Assembly: GCF_028583425.1 (NCBI RefSeq)
Contig: NC_072793.1
Coordinates: 64,175,028-64,239,027, forward strand
Length of the DNA stretch: 64,000 nucleotides
Reading direction: 5' to 3'
Source of the DNA: Eublepharis macularius
Taxonomy: Eukaryota; Chordata; Lepidosauria; Squamata; Eublepharidae
This document shows, piece by piece, positions 22,484 through 35,728 of the stretch (its first letter is position 1; every line of letters starts with the position of its first letter). The notes under the pieces were generated by a model, which saw only the letters and a program-made list of their open reading frames with translations, was not told the DNA's origin and searched no databases. The position numbers and the translations under genes are program-made.

Positions 22484-25400
22484 CATGGCAGCATTAGTCT
22501 GAGAGCCCATTCAAATGACCAAAGGATGTGTAAGTTTCTCTTAGTGGGAATGGGATTTTTTGAAAGTTGGAATACAGCTCCCTATTTTAATATACCTGCC
22601 AAAATACATAAAGGAAATTTTGCACATATCCTGATAGATATTTATTCAGTATGTGGGGATGTCCACGGTGCCAAGGATGAGGAAAAAATGCTATCCTCAC
22701 TGCCAGACAACAGGGACTAGTTTTCTAAAGTCACAGCAGACAGAAGTCAGAAACATGTTGGTGAGAAAACAGAAAGTAGGCATCAGCTGGGAAGCAAACA
22801 GGAAGTAGGGGTTGGGGTAGCCTGGCCAGCTGGGCTGGATGCTTAAAAGCAGATCCAGGAAGAAGGAAAAGCGAGTGAACTCTCTTCCCTCAAGTTGGAG
22901 TTCTGGGACCATGAACCACACTGTAATCTATTCCCCTCTCCCAACCCAGGAATTTAAGAAAGCAAGAAAAGGAAGATTATTGGTAGCATCTTCAAGATTA
23001 AAAATAAAATATTTCAAAATATTTCAAAATTAAAACTAACAAGCCTCCTAAACTATTTATCTATGGAGAAGCTGCAGCAGCAGGGCCAGGTCATGAAAAC
23101 ATTTGCATGCTCAGGAAGCAAGCAATGTCTTCATTATTTTTAGAAAATGGCTTCTGCGTGAATAAAATGTACCCACACTGATCACAGAAGCCAAAAGGGT
23201 CCTCACTGTGAGTGATAACTGTTTTAGTACTACTTCATTCAAATTAAGTGTCTGCCCACTTAAGGAAAAGCTGAAGAGTTTCAAGGTTCCAAAAGGGAAT
23301 ATAATACTAATACTTAGCAAGGAGGATTTGCCGGGGGGTGGGGGGGAGGTGCAACTGATTTGCAGACAGAATCCACTGAAAAGAAATAAAGTCTGAGGCA
23401 GGGAGATTGAAAGAATAGAAAACTTCCACACAACTCTAGGGACAAAATTTTACCCTATGATATTTGCTATTTGCTATGATATTTGAGCCTGGAACTCAGG
23501 TGGCCAGGACACAGAAGAACGCAAACTGAAAAGACATGAGGAGCACAGAATGAAAAAGTCCATACAAACTATTGATCAGTGAATTGTCAAGCCTCAGTGG
23601 CCCGTCTAAATTACTCAGTGCACTTCAGAATAATATACTCTAGATTTCTAAAAAAAGCTGCAGGCAACATATTTGCAAGGCATATTTATGTATGAAACAC
23701 TTTTTCCTCTTTCCGCCCACAAATGGAAAAGGAAGGACTCTTGTAATATTAACAAACAGCATAGAAGAAAATAGATTGCTTATAATTGATTCCTTCAACA
23801 CCTCTCTAATACACTCAAGCACATTTATACCATGATTATTTCACGTTTCAACCAGTAGTCTTTTAACTTTCCACACAAATCAAAACAATGTTGCATAAGT
23901 TTTCAATTAACACAAGTATAATATTTATAGTTCTGAGGAAAATATATTATCAGAAACAAAAGTTGCTTTAATCCTGATACAAGACTATGCACGGGAGGCC
24001 AGATTTGTCTCTGAGACAGTTAAACTATATCATTGATAATTTGTTCAGAATTCAGTTGTAAACTTTGGAAACACAGTACAAAAATCATCAGTTTCCTAAG
24101 GATCATCAGAGTCCATACAAACTGGGGAAAACTTTAGATCCAAAAGATAAAGCAATGTCCCTGTTCCAAAAAAGAAAAAGTGATGGCACTCAGCACAAAC
24201 CTATGCCCACATCTTTACTTACCATAACGTTTCTTCCATTCTTTATCATTCTTCATACAGTTTGTCATGAAAAACCATCAGCAGTGGGACAATGAGCCAG
24301 AAACCACTCTTATGTCATTTATTTTCTCTTCTTTCTATCCAAATGTTTCAACATGGGAAGAAATGAATCAGTTTTATCTGCTCTCAGTTTTAAAGGAGAA
24401 CCAGATTGACATTATAGTGGGACATGTTCTCAGCTGGTAAATGTCTAAATAAAATGTCACAACAAATGTTGCAGAAAGATGGTCCAAAGAAAAACAAAAA
24501 TGAAACATGGGAAAACACTATGGGTCTTATTAAAACAACATAGAAAAGGAAAAAAACAAGATGTATTTAATAAATACAATGGCAATTGCTTTATTTGACC
24601 TTATATTCACAAAATAATTTTATTATATGTATGAAAGCAGCTTACAGGCAATAAAATTATGAAAGCATTCACAAGACTTAAATAACACAGACCTGATTTG
24701 GGATGAGTATTTTTAATAGGTTTCTAAGTTCTCTCTCTTATTTTTTCCTGACTATATGTCTTGATTAATTCTATCAGTAGTTTCTCTGAAGGTTTGGGTT
24801 TTGCCAACATTGCCCCTTCTCCCCCCCCCCCACCCAAATGATTCTCTTGGAATGTTCTTTGTATATTATATGCTGGTGAATATTGCTAAAATTAGCCATT
24901 TTATTTAATATTACCAAGGTATGTGGCAGGAATTTTGGTTTCAATTTTGGGATACTAAAAAATAAATCTTGGTCACTTTTTTGAAGCTCCGAGGATAATG
25001 TAGATGGGGTTTTACTGCTCCATTCACTGTCTGAATCCAAAGTAGGAATGAGGCACTATTTCTTCTGCAATGAATAGCAAACAAACAGAAAACTAAACTT
25101 AATGTCATTACTACAGAATCTCACAGATGTCATTCTGAATGGGAGACTGTAGCAGGCAAACAATATGATTTGAAAGAAGGAAGATAGCTTCACAAAACAG
25201 GTGGCGTAAGATTTTTTTTCAATTTTTTACTAGCATTTTCATAAGAAAAACCCTGCTGGATCAGACTCAAAATCCATCTAGTCCAGCATCTTATTTCCCA
25301 CTGCAGCCACCTAGGTGCTTTTGGATGTGCAGAGATGGAGAGGATGACCCAAGCAGGATGTGAGGGCAACAACCATCCCCATAGTTTTGTCTCTGGCATC

Positions 25401-26532
25401 TGGCATTCTGAGGAAAATAGAAGTTGTATTTAGCTATCGCGAATGCATGTAGGATGGAGAGAGAATTCCCCATTTTTAAAAAACCAAGTTTTGAAATAAG
25501 AAAAGTCGTAGATGGGGTGATTCTATTTTACAAAATGGCAAATACTTTTTTGTTGTGAATTAAGGTGTGTATTTTTTCCTTCTTAAACCAATTCCTCTTT
25601 AAAGTTGTATTCATATAAAAGGTAAACTATATGCAGTTTCACACGCTGACAGTCAAGCAAAGTCAACATAACATGAAACTTCAAAAAAATAGCCGTAGTT
25701 AGTTTTGCTTTGATAAGGGCACAGCATTGATAAGTAGTCATTCAGTTAACTCTGAAGTGCCCAAATACACCTGTTGTTACATTGCTCTTTTGATTCACTC
25801 TCTTTTGCTGTGCCTTTGAACAACTACAAGTTTTTAGTTATCTTAGCAAAGCTGACTTTCCAAATACTCATTTTATAAAGTGCTGACTAGTAAACTGGCC
25901 AAAATGCAGTTGTTCTGAGACCCTGGAAATAGCCTACAATTCAACATATATTAAAATAAGATAAATAGATTTGTTGTCAAGTGAAAAAATAGCAATTTTA
26001 AATAATAAATAAATAAAGCCGGTATTGACACACATTTTCTTGTTATTTAAAAATATTCCACTCTTGTTATAAGGCTTGATTGATGTTTGGAAATCATTTA
26101 TAAAGGCATCACCTCCTTTGCCAATTCACCAAACTCTCAACCTATAAACATTCATAAACAACTATGCAAGTCAAATGGAAAATCTCATATTTAGATTAAT
26201 ACATTTTATTCATATAGTAAAGTATATTTCCTTCTACCAGTTCAGTTTCAGCATATATTAATCCAGTTGAAGTTGTTTTCTTTGCAACTGTACTGTATCT
26301 ACATCATAGATCCATTTCCATTTAGATGAACAACACAGAACAACTTTGGAATACAATGTTATGTAAATTGGAAATCTTTGTTTTAAATTTTATGCTTCTG
26401 TCAAACAGCAGTTAATTTGAGCTCTTGGTTTTTATGTGATGGCTTCAATTCTTACAATAACATACTTTCTTATGAAAAACACCTTGAATATCTTTCATAT
26501 ACTATTACAATTAGATAGACTAGCTTTACTGC
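22484..26532. other. Gene-poor DNA downstream of DRD1
   Basis: No repeat family or coding region is supported. Because DRD1 is read on the minus strand, the right-hand part of this stretch should hold its 3' UTR. A candidate poly(A) signal AATAAA on the minus strand lies at 26210-26205, but several AT-rich alternatives exist. A C homopolymer lies near 24821-24831. Confidence 0.4.
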
Positions 26533-27888
26533 TCAGGTTTTATGTTGACCATTTTGTGTGATGGGATTGATCTTTTCCAAAGAAACATCAGCCTCAAAAT
26601 CCAAGATACCTGATAGGGCTGGAGACATTTTCTCCAGTGCTTTAGATAGTTCCCCCTCCTCCTTCTTCATAATGTCATCATCTTCAGGGCATATCACAGC
26701 ATGAGGGATCAGATACACCAAATTACAATCTTTGGGGCTGGATCCTCTGGGCTCAAGCTGACTGGAAAAGGCTACGCCCCCATTGTTGTTGATACTAACT
26801 GTCTCTATAGCATTACTGGAAGCAGGACAGAGTCTGTAGCATCCCAAGAGAGTTGAAAATGCCTTACGGAAATCTGCATTAAAGGCATAAATGATGGGGT
26901 TCAGTGAAGAATTGGCCCATCCAAACCAAACAAAAACATCAAAAGTGGTCGAACTAATACAAAAGGGTTCTGCTCCCCTGGATGGTATACCAGGCTCGCA
27001 GAAAGGGACCATGCAGTTCAATATGAAAAATGGTAGCCAGCAGCATACAAACACCCCCATTATCACCGACAAAGTCTTTAAGACTTTAGTTTCTCTCTTG
27101 AAGGACATTTTGAAGGAACTTTCTGGCTGCTGGCTATCCATGCTGTTTCCATTGCCAGTGGTGGTTTGGCAGTTCTTAGCATGGACTGCTGCTCTTTCCA
27201 AGGCTGAAATGCGTCTTATTTGTTTTTGAGCAATCCTGTATATCCGTGTGTAGGTGACTATCATGATGGCTACTGGGATGTAAAAGCTAATGAGAGAGGA
27301 AGAGATAGCATACATCCTGTTTAAACTGGAATCACAGTTGTCCATGGCTACACCTTGGAAGCTAGCATTGAAGTCTAAAAAGCTTGTGGTCTTAGCCTTG
27401 TGCCAGTTCAGCTGCACTGGAATGAAAGAGATCAACACAGACAAGGTCCATGCCACGCTGATCATGATGAACGCTGCCTTGGGGGTCATTTTCCTCTCAT
27501 ACCTAAATGGACTGGAGATGGCCCAGTATCTGTCCACGCTAATGACACAGAGATTTAAGATTGAGGCTGTAGAACACATGATATCAAATGCTACCCAGAT
27601 GTTACAGAATGATCCAAAAGGCCAGAATCCAGCTATCTCTGCAACAGCTTTCCAGGGCATGACCAGGACTGCTACCAAAAGGTCTGAGACTGCCAAAGAG
27701 ATCACAAAGAAGTTGGTCACCTTGGACCTCAGGTGGCGAAACCTAATTACTGCTGCACAGACCAGTGTGTTCCCTAGGAGTGTGGAGAGAATGAGCAAAG
27801 AGAGAAAGCAGCCGGTGAGGATTCGGAAGCAGGGATCCCTTTTCACAAGCAACCCTTCCCCATCCATGGTGCTGTTGTTCCAAGTCAT
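26533..27888 (-). CDS. DRD1: Dopamine receptor D1
   Basis: This intact 451-codon frame encodes a class A G-protein-coupled receptor that binds dopamine at the plasma membrane and, as known for D1, couples to Gs/Golf to raise cAMP. Seven membrane spans are visible, starting near residue 23. Aminergic hallmarks are Asp102 (ligand amine), DRY at 119-121, Ser197/198/201 in helix 5 for catechol contact, CWLP at 283-286 and NPIIY at 330-334. Cys95 and Cys185 would form the extracellular disulfide; Asn5 and Asn174 are glycosylation sequons; Cys350 and Cys354 are palmitoylation candidates. The long C-tail ends ITQNGQHKT, a D1-type ending, and the short third loop also excludes D2-like receptors. The start is chosen because the NST-MDG N-terminus aligns with D1 receptors. 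The coding region is one exon, as usual for DRD1. The plus-strand ORFs here are antisense shadows. Confidence 0.98.
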   Translation of the reverse strand: MTWNNSTMDGEGLLVKRDPCFRILTGCFLSLLILSTLLGNTLVCAAVIRFRHLRSKVTNFFVISLAVSDLLVAVLVMPWKAVAEIAGFWPFGSFCNIWVAFDIMCSTASILNLCVISVDRYWAISSPFRYERKMTPKAAFIMISVAWTLSVLISFIPVQLNWHKAKTTSFLDFNASFQGVAMDNCDSSLNRMYAISSSLISFYIPVAIMIVTYTRIYRIAQKQIRRISALERAAVHAKNCQTTTGNGNSMDSQQPESSFKMSFKRETKVLKTLSVIMGVFVCCWLPFFILNCMVPFCEPGIPSRGAEPFCISSTTFDVFVWFGWANSSLNPIIYAFNADFRKAFSTLLGCYRLCPASSNAIETVSINNNGGVAFSSQLEPRGSSPKDCNLVYLIPHAVICPEDDDIMKKEEGELSKALEKMSPALSGILDFEADVSLEKINPITQNGQHKT

Positions 27889-27916
27889 ATTTTCTCCTGA
27901 GGCAATATCATATCAT
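27885..27916 (-). promoter_or_regulatory. Two upstream ORFs in the DRD1 leader
   Basis: Directly upstream of the receptor ATG the minus strand has ATG-ATA-TGA (27916-27908). A second ATG at 27911 opens an eight-codon frame whose TGA (27887-27885) overlaps the receptor start as ATGA. If this DNA is in the mature leader, scanning ribosomes would meet both first. A CRE-like TGACATCA lies at 27928-27935. Regulatory effect is inferred. Confidence 0.45.
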
Positions 27917-30900
27917 GGGGCCTGTGATGACATCAGCGCTTGTCCTTGCCCAGCTCACAAAACAGACATCAGGTGTCCATTAATTACTCACGACCAGGCA
28001 GACCCCTAAGGCTTATGTTACAGTATCTTCACCTTTGGGAGGGATCCCATAATCCTTAGGAATCTCATTAACACACATCAGTCGCTCTGTAGCAGGTAGC
28101 AAAAACTGACAATTGCAGTCATGTTTTCTCAGCAAGCCCTTCTGAATTTCAGCCCAAAATAGAATATTCTAACAGGAGCAGGCCAGCAGAAAAGTCCTCA
28201 GAGAATCCTGTCTGAATAAACTCAGCAGACCAGGGGCACAATCACTTTGCAGCATACATGTATTCCCACTTAACTAGGCTATTGATTCAGCTTATCCAGT
28301 GTCCACTTAACTAGCCCTTCGGATCTATCGAAGCGTAATACATTAGGTGATTTTGTTTCTAATTTAATTTTCCATCCCTCTAATTGGCAGGACATTTTAT
28401 ACCCTTTCAGCCTTCGTACCTTTCTGCTATGAAATTAAAACGTTGTTTCTTTTTATAGGGAGCCTCGGGAATCAACTCCTCATATTGTTCCACACTGTTT
28501 AAGATTCACAGTCCTAGAGGCAAAGAAAATAAATTTACATTTTAAGACATTACATGTATAAGAAATCACAGAGTTTTTTGGAAAAAGAGAAAGTCTGAGT
28601 CCTACCTTTTCATGGTTGATGCCGTGTTCTGGTCCAGAGAAGAACATTTTTCTTTCCACTTTATTTAGAGTTTGAATTGCATAGCACAGCATAAAGATAC
28701 AGTCACAGCAGGCAGTCTGCATTGCATCAGGTATGATTTTCTGTTGCTGTGAATGGTAGAGAGGTGCATGGGCCAGCAGGTGTTAATTCAGTAAAAGCCA
28801 CCGGAACTGACTTTTCAAGATTGCTTCTTCCAAGTGCAGGGGCAAGCGCCTTTAATTCCAGCCATCCCTTATGATTCATGTGCAAACTCTGTGCATCAAG
28901 TCAGTCCTGTCGGAAAGCTCATCACCCAAGTCACGCTTTGTACATCCTGTTGAAGTGGCCCATCAGGATGAAATCATCCCAAGCAAAGGCACAATATTCC
29001 CAACTCTCTGGCAAAGATCATGGAAAAGCTTTGGTTGCCTTTTCTTCTTCATTGAAGAAGGAAGTAGGGGAAAGACCTGTGTGCAGATCCCTTTGGCCCC
29101 GATGCAGTTTCGCCGCTGGTGGCTCTGTGAAATAGGAGTGCAGTGCTAAGTTAGCAGAGATCTTTTCCTGTCAGGCAACTTCTCCATGCCTTTCTGAGAA
29201 GAATCACCGTCCCAGCTATAGCTCATGGGATTAGGTCATGCTCATAATCCCACTGCCTTTACAAAAGCCCAGGTACAGCAGCCTCTTCAGGGTCTCCTGC
29301 TCTTTAGCCTAGGATTAATCTCTCTGATCCTAGGCACTCTCTCTTCACCGAGCCGAGCCGGGGTCCTTGACAGCACAGGCTCCTTCTTAAGGTAGGAGAT
29401 CATGGCATCACCTTGCTAGAAAAGGTCTGTTTGCTTTGGAGCTCTTTCTAAATCACAAAAAGATGGAGAATCTAGGCAGGAGGCTATGATACTAATAACA
29501 GAAACCACACAAATAAACAGCCTTAAAATCCGAAGAAGCTCCCTCACAGAGAAGCACTGCACACAGGGAGTCATTTTCTTACTTCTCTTTAGCAGATAAG
29601 CATATACTGTATTGCATACTTTTCAAGTACATAAAAAGGAGAGGCTGGGTGATTATCCGAGTGTCCAGATTTTGAGCATGCCTTATTAACTGGAACTATC
29701 CATCACTCTGTTGACCTCATTGGCACTTTCTTACCCTTCCAAATAGTCAGGATGTTTTTGTGGATCGTGGATATAAACAACCATTACATTATTTTGCAAA
29801 AATGTAAAACGTATATAAGACCCGGGAGGTATTCAATTAGCAATGCTGCCCTGTATACATAAGCACACCATTTGATTATATTTATACATATGAGTGCTTC
29901 TACATATATATAAATATGTAAAGGTACCTAAAACATATCCCGACAAAAATATATGTCCCAGCATAATACATCTCCTAAATTGCAGCTTGTTAAAACAATC
30001 ACTACAGAAATACACACAATCAGCAGCAAGGAACTCCTCCATTTAGCCATGAACCCCAGCTCTCACAAATAAAATGCACATAATTTGAACTGACATTAAG
30101 GTCTGAGCTTTGTCTGTGCCCTCTGGCATGAACTTACCAACACAGCGAAGTCATTTGTCCTACAATACAGCTGTTGCGGGATGCTGATGTTATAGGCACC
30201 CTGATGACAGAACAACACTCACCTCATCTTTTTGCTGCTGGTTTATTTCTGGTTTCCCTCCCCCCCCCCCCCCGCACTCCACATACAACCACTTTCTTTC
30301 TGTGCAATTCATTGTTCGCTAACTTCCAGCATCACAGACTTCAGTGTGGGCTTGGCTCCCTCTTCTGGCAAAAACAAGCTCTGCTGCTTAACAACATTGC
30401 TTTTGTATCCCAGTGAGTGTGTGTAACAGTGCATTAGGGACTGGGTGAAATGAATGAGAGTGAACAGAAAGAAGAGTTTGGCATGTAAATCCTAGCATGC
30501 ACACAATGCCATCCTATACACACCTATCTGGAAGTAAGTCCCATTGAATACAGTGTAGTAAACCTACATTGAATTCCTCCAGCAGTAGCTATGATAAACA
30601 GAAAATATGTTTTTCCTCTATACAACTTTAGACCTGCACTTTCATGGCTGGAAGAAAAGAGATATAATTTTGCTAATATGCTACCTTTCTCTGGTGGAAG
30701 ACTTCTGATGTTATATTTAATGACCCATACTTATCTCTATCCCTACACAGAGCTTCTAGATGAGGAGGGTCGGGATTGCACCTATTGGACTTGCCCTCTG
30801 CTGTACATGACCTTTGTGTTTTTAAGGTCATATCTACATAGTGGTTTCTAGGTGTACCAATTCCTGCCAGTATTTTAGGCTCTGCAGACTGTGTTCACAG

Positions 30901-31469
30901 CCTTTTTGTTTTGGTAAACACATACAGGCCCCTGTGTAAATAAGACCTTGAAGGCACGGAAACAGTGCCTGCTAGTGTGATCCTAGTCCATGCCGAATAT
31001 GATGTCTACACAGAACTACCAAGAAGCATCTTAAAACATGAGGCAGCAAATATTGCCATTCGAAATAATCCCAATCTCCCCCTCTCATCATGTATAGAAA
31101 ATTAATCCACACAGGGTTACACTTACTTTAGAAAGGATATGTACACATTTAATGCCTCATGTACCCATTTGGTTGCCAGAGTCCCCCCCCCCCCCGCCAA
31201 GATACCTGGGCACAGAAATGGATGCATGGTTACCCACCTACACAACTGATAACCCAAGTACATCTTAAAGCACATAGCTGTAGTTAGAAAGTAGCATTAA
31301 GATTTTTTTTAAGAAAAAAATTAAAAAACTAGAAAGAAGCATTGCTTCATTTTTTCACATCTGAAGCATATGTCTGGTTGATTAATATTAACACAGAAAT
31401 AGATTCTAGCAAGGAGTAGTTGTTAAGAGTGTTGGACAAAGGGCCAGATTACATTATTACTTGCAAATA
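27917..31469. other. DRD1 upstream region and intergenic DNA
   Basis: The DRD1 promoter and a non-coding first exon would be expected within the first few kilobases on this side, as in other vertebrates. I could not place a splice acceptor or transcription start with confidence. A homopolymer C tract lies near 30259-30273 and another near 31184-31195. Partial palindromic-repeat words occur near 30520-30570. No other gene was seen. Confidence 0.4.
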
Positions 31470-31680
31470 CATGATAGTCAGCACGTGATGGAGTGGCTGG
31501 AGTGTTGGACTTGACCAGCAAGACTTCAGTTCAATTCCTTCCTCAGCTATAAAGTTCCCTTGGGCCAGCTGATCTTTCTCCCAGGGTTGTTGTGAGGATA
31601 AAGTGGGGGTAACCTATAATATGTTGTTCTGAGCTCCTTAAAGTAAAGGTAGAATAGGAATGTGGTTGATAAATACATGT
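31470..31680 (+). mobile_element. tRNA-derived SINE fragment
   Basis: The text 'ggagtggctggagtgttgga', 'agacttcagttcaattcctt', 'cccagggttgttgtgaggat' follows the family seen at 48597-48830: an A-box region, a decayed B box (GTTCAATTCC) and the common body. The 3' end grades into 'gttgataaatac'. Confidence 0.65.
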
Positions 31681-32050
31681 TTTAACCCATTTGGCTTGAT
31701 CCTTCCTGACTAAATTTTCCATTAATGGGAGGGGAGAGGTAACTGCTATTAATTCTCCGTTCTTGCTTCAGACCCCCGATGTCCCTCTCATGCTGTTCCC
31801 AAGAGTCCCTTGTTCCTCAGAAGCAGCATTTAAAGGAGATCAATGGGCTGCAGAGGGAAGGGAAGGCAGGCATGTTCTGTTCCACTAGCACAAGTGCCTT
31901 ATGTGAGCAGAAAATTTAATCTGGATCCAACTCATTAGCAACTTTTTGAAGGGAAAAGCAGGGGTTAGAAGGAGCTGATTTGGAGCACTGAAATAGATCC
32001 TTAACTTATCCCCCACCCGCTGCTTTTCCTTTTCAGTGTTCCAGAAGCAT

Positions 32051-32054
<4 letters not shown>

Positions 32055-32082
<28 letters not shown>
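32055..32082. repeat. (CA)n microsatellite
   Basis: Fourteen uninterrupted CA units. Confidence 0.95.
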
Positions 32083-32320
32083 CATTTTCCATTCTGAATC
32101 ATCCTCTGTTAAACTTTGTTTCTTGAGAAGAAGCAACCAATGGGGTTGCAATACACGTAACTGTGTATCTTCACTGAGAGGATCTGGCTTTAAATAGATC
32201 CTCAGCCACCTGTATGGCCTTTCATCTTAACCTTCCTCACAGGAATTATTGTGAAAGAATGTAACTGGGATGTTTCGTACATACCACTTTGTACTCCTTG
32301 GAAGAAGGGTAGGGTACACC

Positions 32321-32400
32321 TGCAATCCTAAACAGAGTTATATCTTTCTAATCCCACTTACTTCAATAATAATATAAGTCTGTTTAAGATTACACTGAGG
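32321..32400. mobile_element. Palindromic short repeat, worn copy
   Basis: The left arm 'gcaatcctaaacagagttat' and the right arm 'gtctgtttaagattacactg' are imperfect reverse complements around 'cccacttacttcaataa'. It matches the cleaner copy at 49149-49229. Confidence 0.55.
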
Positions 32401-35400
32401 TGGTTATAGTCTTTATAACCAAACTTATTTACTTGCACCTTTTCATGGTATCTTTAAGCCTGTAGCCTTCATTTTCCCACAGGCTGAGAAGATGGAACAG
32501 GAACTTTCCCCTCACTTTGATAGGAGACTTTGAGGCAGCAAAAAAACGGTGTCTCAATTCAAATGCAAGGGTTGAGTCCTTGTACCCGTACAGCTGGCTC
32601 TTCTAGACAAAGACATCCAGAAGGCTTCATCATCTTTCCTTTCAGTGTTACTCCAGAAGGAAACTGGAGGAAATTTACTTATCTGTGAAATCAGGAAACC
32701 TGATTTCCTAAAAGTTTCACACCCAAAGGTTTCAGCATGCCTGGTATGATTTTTTTTTAAATTTGAGTAGCAGATCCCCATATCGTATTACAACATTGGT
32801 TGGGTATCTGGTTATAGTTTGAAAACAATATGATTGAAGCCCATTTGTGTACATTGTGAGGCTCCTTGGAACCAATGCCTCATGCCAAACATACCAACAG
32901 CCCATGGAGATAATGGTTTGAAAATGCTGTTGTTCCTACGTTGAACAGAATCCTGTACTAAAATAGTGAATACACAGAGCCATCCTCCCTTGCTCAACCC
33001 ATCCTTCCTGAGATATTAATCAATCCACAGACACTTGTTGTCGATGCATGTCTCTTTAGAGTTTCTCTTACAATCAGTTTCTGGTTCAAGTACACTCCAG
33101 GTGCCTAAACTTTCAAGTAACTTCAAACAGTTGGCTTTCTTTCTATCAAGAACTCCAACCTGAAGAAATATTGACTTTTTAAAACTCTTCAAAAATCTAA
33201 ATGGCAAAAGAAACCCTCTAAACGGAACCTTTGAACTCACTGCAATCTAATGACAAGGGTGGTACAGCCAGCTGCCCATGCTGTGAGAAAGGGGGGGGGG
33301 GCACACAGACCTACTTACCCAGGGGAGAGTGGAATAAATTGCCCAAAGCCAGAGCTAAATCTCAGTATCTGGGGATAGTTCAGATCAGAAAGTGGGGGGG
33401 GGGGTTGCTCCCTACCAGTCAAGGTATTTTTAACCATAATGTATACATGTATTATTAGTTATTTAAATCACCTATGTCAACATAATAGTCTTGCTCCAGT
33501 GAAGCCTATAAATGAAAACATAAGAAAACACAGGATGTGAAAAGGAGGGCTAACTGTCATGAAAGAACAAATAAACTCACTGAACTATCATGCACAATGA
33601 GATTAATTTCCTAGGGTTCAACATTTGTAGAGTTGCTTTTATGCCATCTATATTTTTTCTTAATGTCAGTTAGAACAGATAATGCCTAGCTAACCTTGAG
33701 TAGCTAACAGTAATGCTTGTTTCAATCTGTTTTTTAAAAAAGCAAGATTTGTGCCATTGTGTATATTTTTCTTCCTACAGTTTATTATTCTGTACTTTAA
33801 ACATCATTCACATCATCCTTGAGGAAAGAATGTAGTGTGGGGTGGTAAGAAAACTACTAACCTTTATGAAATTCTATATTGGCTAATTGGTGGGATAATA
33901 AAATACGTTTTAAGCAGCTTCCCTTTTTGCAGTTGTAAACTACAATCATTTTTTACAGTATACAATAAGAAGTTATCGCTATGGGCTTATTTAGCCATTA
34001 AGCAAAACTATGGCTTAATTCAATTAACTGTTTAGTGTGATCCCTGGGCCACATTATTATGTTAACCAGGATCTGAAATCATGGTTTGAAGTTGATTTAA
34101 TTAACCTCAGTTAGCAATTATATTACCACAGTTAGACAATTACTATTTTTATTATAAATAAATGCAGCTATCTTGGATTCTTCTCCAGCACTGCCCTCAC
34201 TACAATGTAGGCTGGCATGGAGATAGGAACAGGGTGGAAAAGTAAAGGGGAGAAGATCCAAGAAATGGCATGTTGAGGACTGAATACACTCCAAGAATTA
34301 TGAAACGTTAAGAGCAGGTAAGAATCAGTTAATGAAATAAAGGGAGAAAGATAAATAAGCCATTCAAGTCCCTAAGAATTAATAGAGCCCTGAAGTCAGA
34401 TGAATTAGGAGGATGCAGGTGATATTTCTGAATTCTTCCTCTTTTCCATGATTCCTTGCAAGCCCCTCTCATACTAAAGTGTGCGCTTCCCATGCATATA
34501 ACAAAAGCAGCACAATGGGACAAGGTACATAGATGAAATAAGCTCCTGCATATCTTGGTGAATACCCTGGTAGGCAGAAAAAATAGAAATGTCCCCATTA
34601 ACACCAATGAAGTGTTCTGAGCTTGTGTAATGCAATGAAATTAAAGCAACAAGAAAGCAACATGCAGACACAACCCCCACGATGCCCATTATCACAAGGA
34701 AAAAGTGGAAACAAGGGCATAGAGTAGTAGGACATTACAAACTGACATCCTTTCCTCCATCCAGATTCCAGAACAAACAGTATGTAAAACAACCTACCTC
34801 CCAACCTATACAGATGTCTGACTCAGCATGCTTCTTCTTACAGGAACCAGAAGATCGGCCACCTCCTACCCAGACAACCAGTCTGCATGTAACACTTTTC
34901 CTGCATGCCCTCTTTTGTTCACGCTCCCTGAGCTCTGTGTCCTCCCAGATGAATAGCAGGGTCCCAGCTACTAATCCCATAATGGAGCTCATGGGGGGTG
35001 GAGGTAGAAGCTTACTCTGCTCCTTGTTAGCTCTATCCCTTGTTGAATTGGGTCACATCTGGCCAGGCTCTCTCTCTCTCTCTGGTAAATTAAAATAAGA
35101 GAAAGGATGGTGCATCAGCCTGGTGGCGGGGGTGGGGGGTCTGAGCCACACAATTCTATCATATATGTAATTCAAAACCACACCATAGAGGATATGATCA
35201 GCAGACTTCTCTATTAACCTGAAGGAAGTCCCAGGTTTGCAGAAAAATCTGAAATCTTAAGAAAAAAAATCATTAGGAGACTAAATAATAGAAATAAAGT
35301 CTGTAGCTTTTGAAAAGAATGCCCACTGAACTCTCAGGGTCATTTGGGAAGTTACTAGCAACCATAACAATACTGCTAAGCCTTCTAAGCCTTGGATTCT

Positions 35401-35505
35401 GTAAATAAAGCCATGAGGGGAGCAGGGATGTACTTGGAGGCAAAAACAGGCCTGGAAGAAGTCCCATCCCGCTCCCTTGTCATGTCCCCATAATTGAGGG
35501 CATAC
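32401..35505. other. Intergenic DNA without recognised features
   Basis: No gene is supported. G homopolymers lie near 33290-33301 and 33394-33403. The several ORFs of 60-140 codons around 34.3-35.1 kb overlap on both strands and lack any recognisable domain. Confidence 0.4.
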
Positions 35506-35728
35506 AGGGTTGCCAATCTCCAGGTGGTGACTGGAGATCTCCCAGAATTACAACTGATCTCCAGGTGACAGAGATCAGTTCCCCTGGAGAAAATGGCTGC
35601 TTTGGAGGGTGGACTCTATGGCATTATACCATTCTGAGGCCCCTCCCCTCCCAAACCCCACCCTCTCCAGGCTCCACCCCCAAAATCGCCAGAAATTTCC
35701 CAGCCTGGACTTGGCATCCTTACGGAAC
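35506..35728. mobile_element. GGTTGCCA-family MITE, copy 3
   Basis: It starts AGGGTTGCCAATCTCC and ends ACTTGGCATCCT, an inverted pair. The interior words ('gagatcagttcccctggaga', 'tggactctatggcattatac', 'gccagaaatttcccagcctg') match copies 1 and 2. The 112- to 145-codon ORFs across it on both strands follow from its composition. Confidence 0.75.

Noticed and set aside
27290..28009. 239-codon plus-strand ORF across the DRD1 start
   Set aside because: It is antisense to the intact receptor gene over most of its length, has no recognisable domain, and is explained by codon bias of the true frame.
34682..35098. 138-codon plus-strand ORF
   Set aside because: No domain, overlaps several ORFs on the opposite strand, and nothing nearby supports a gene.
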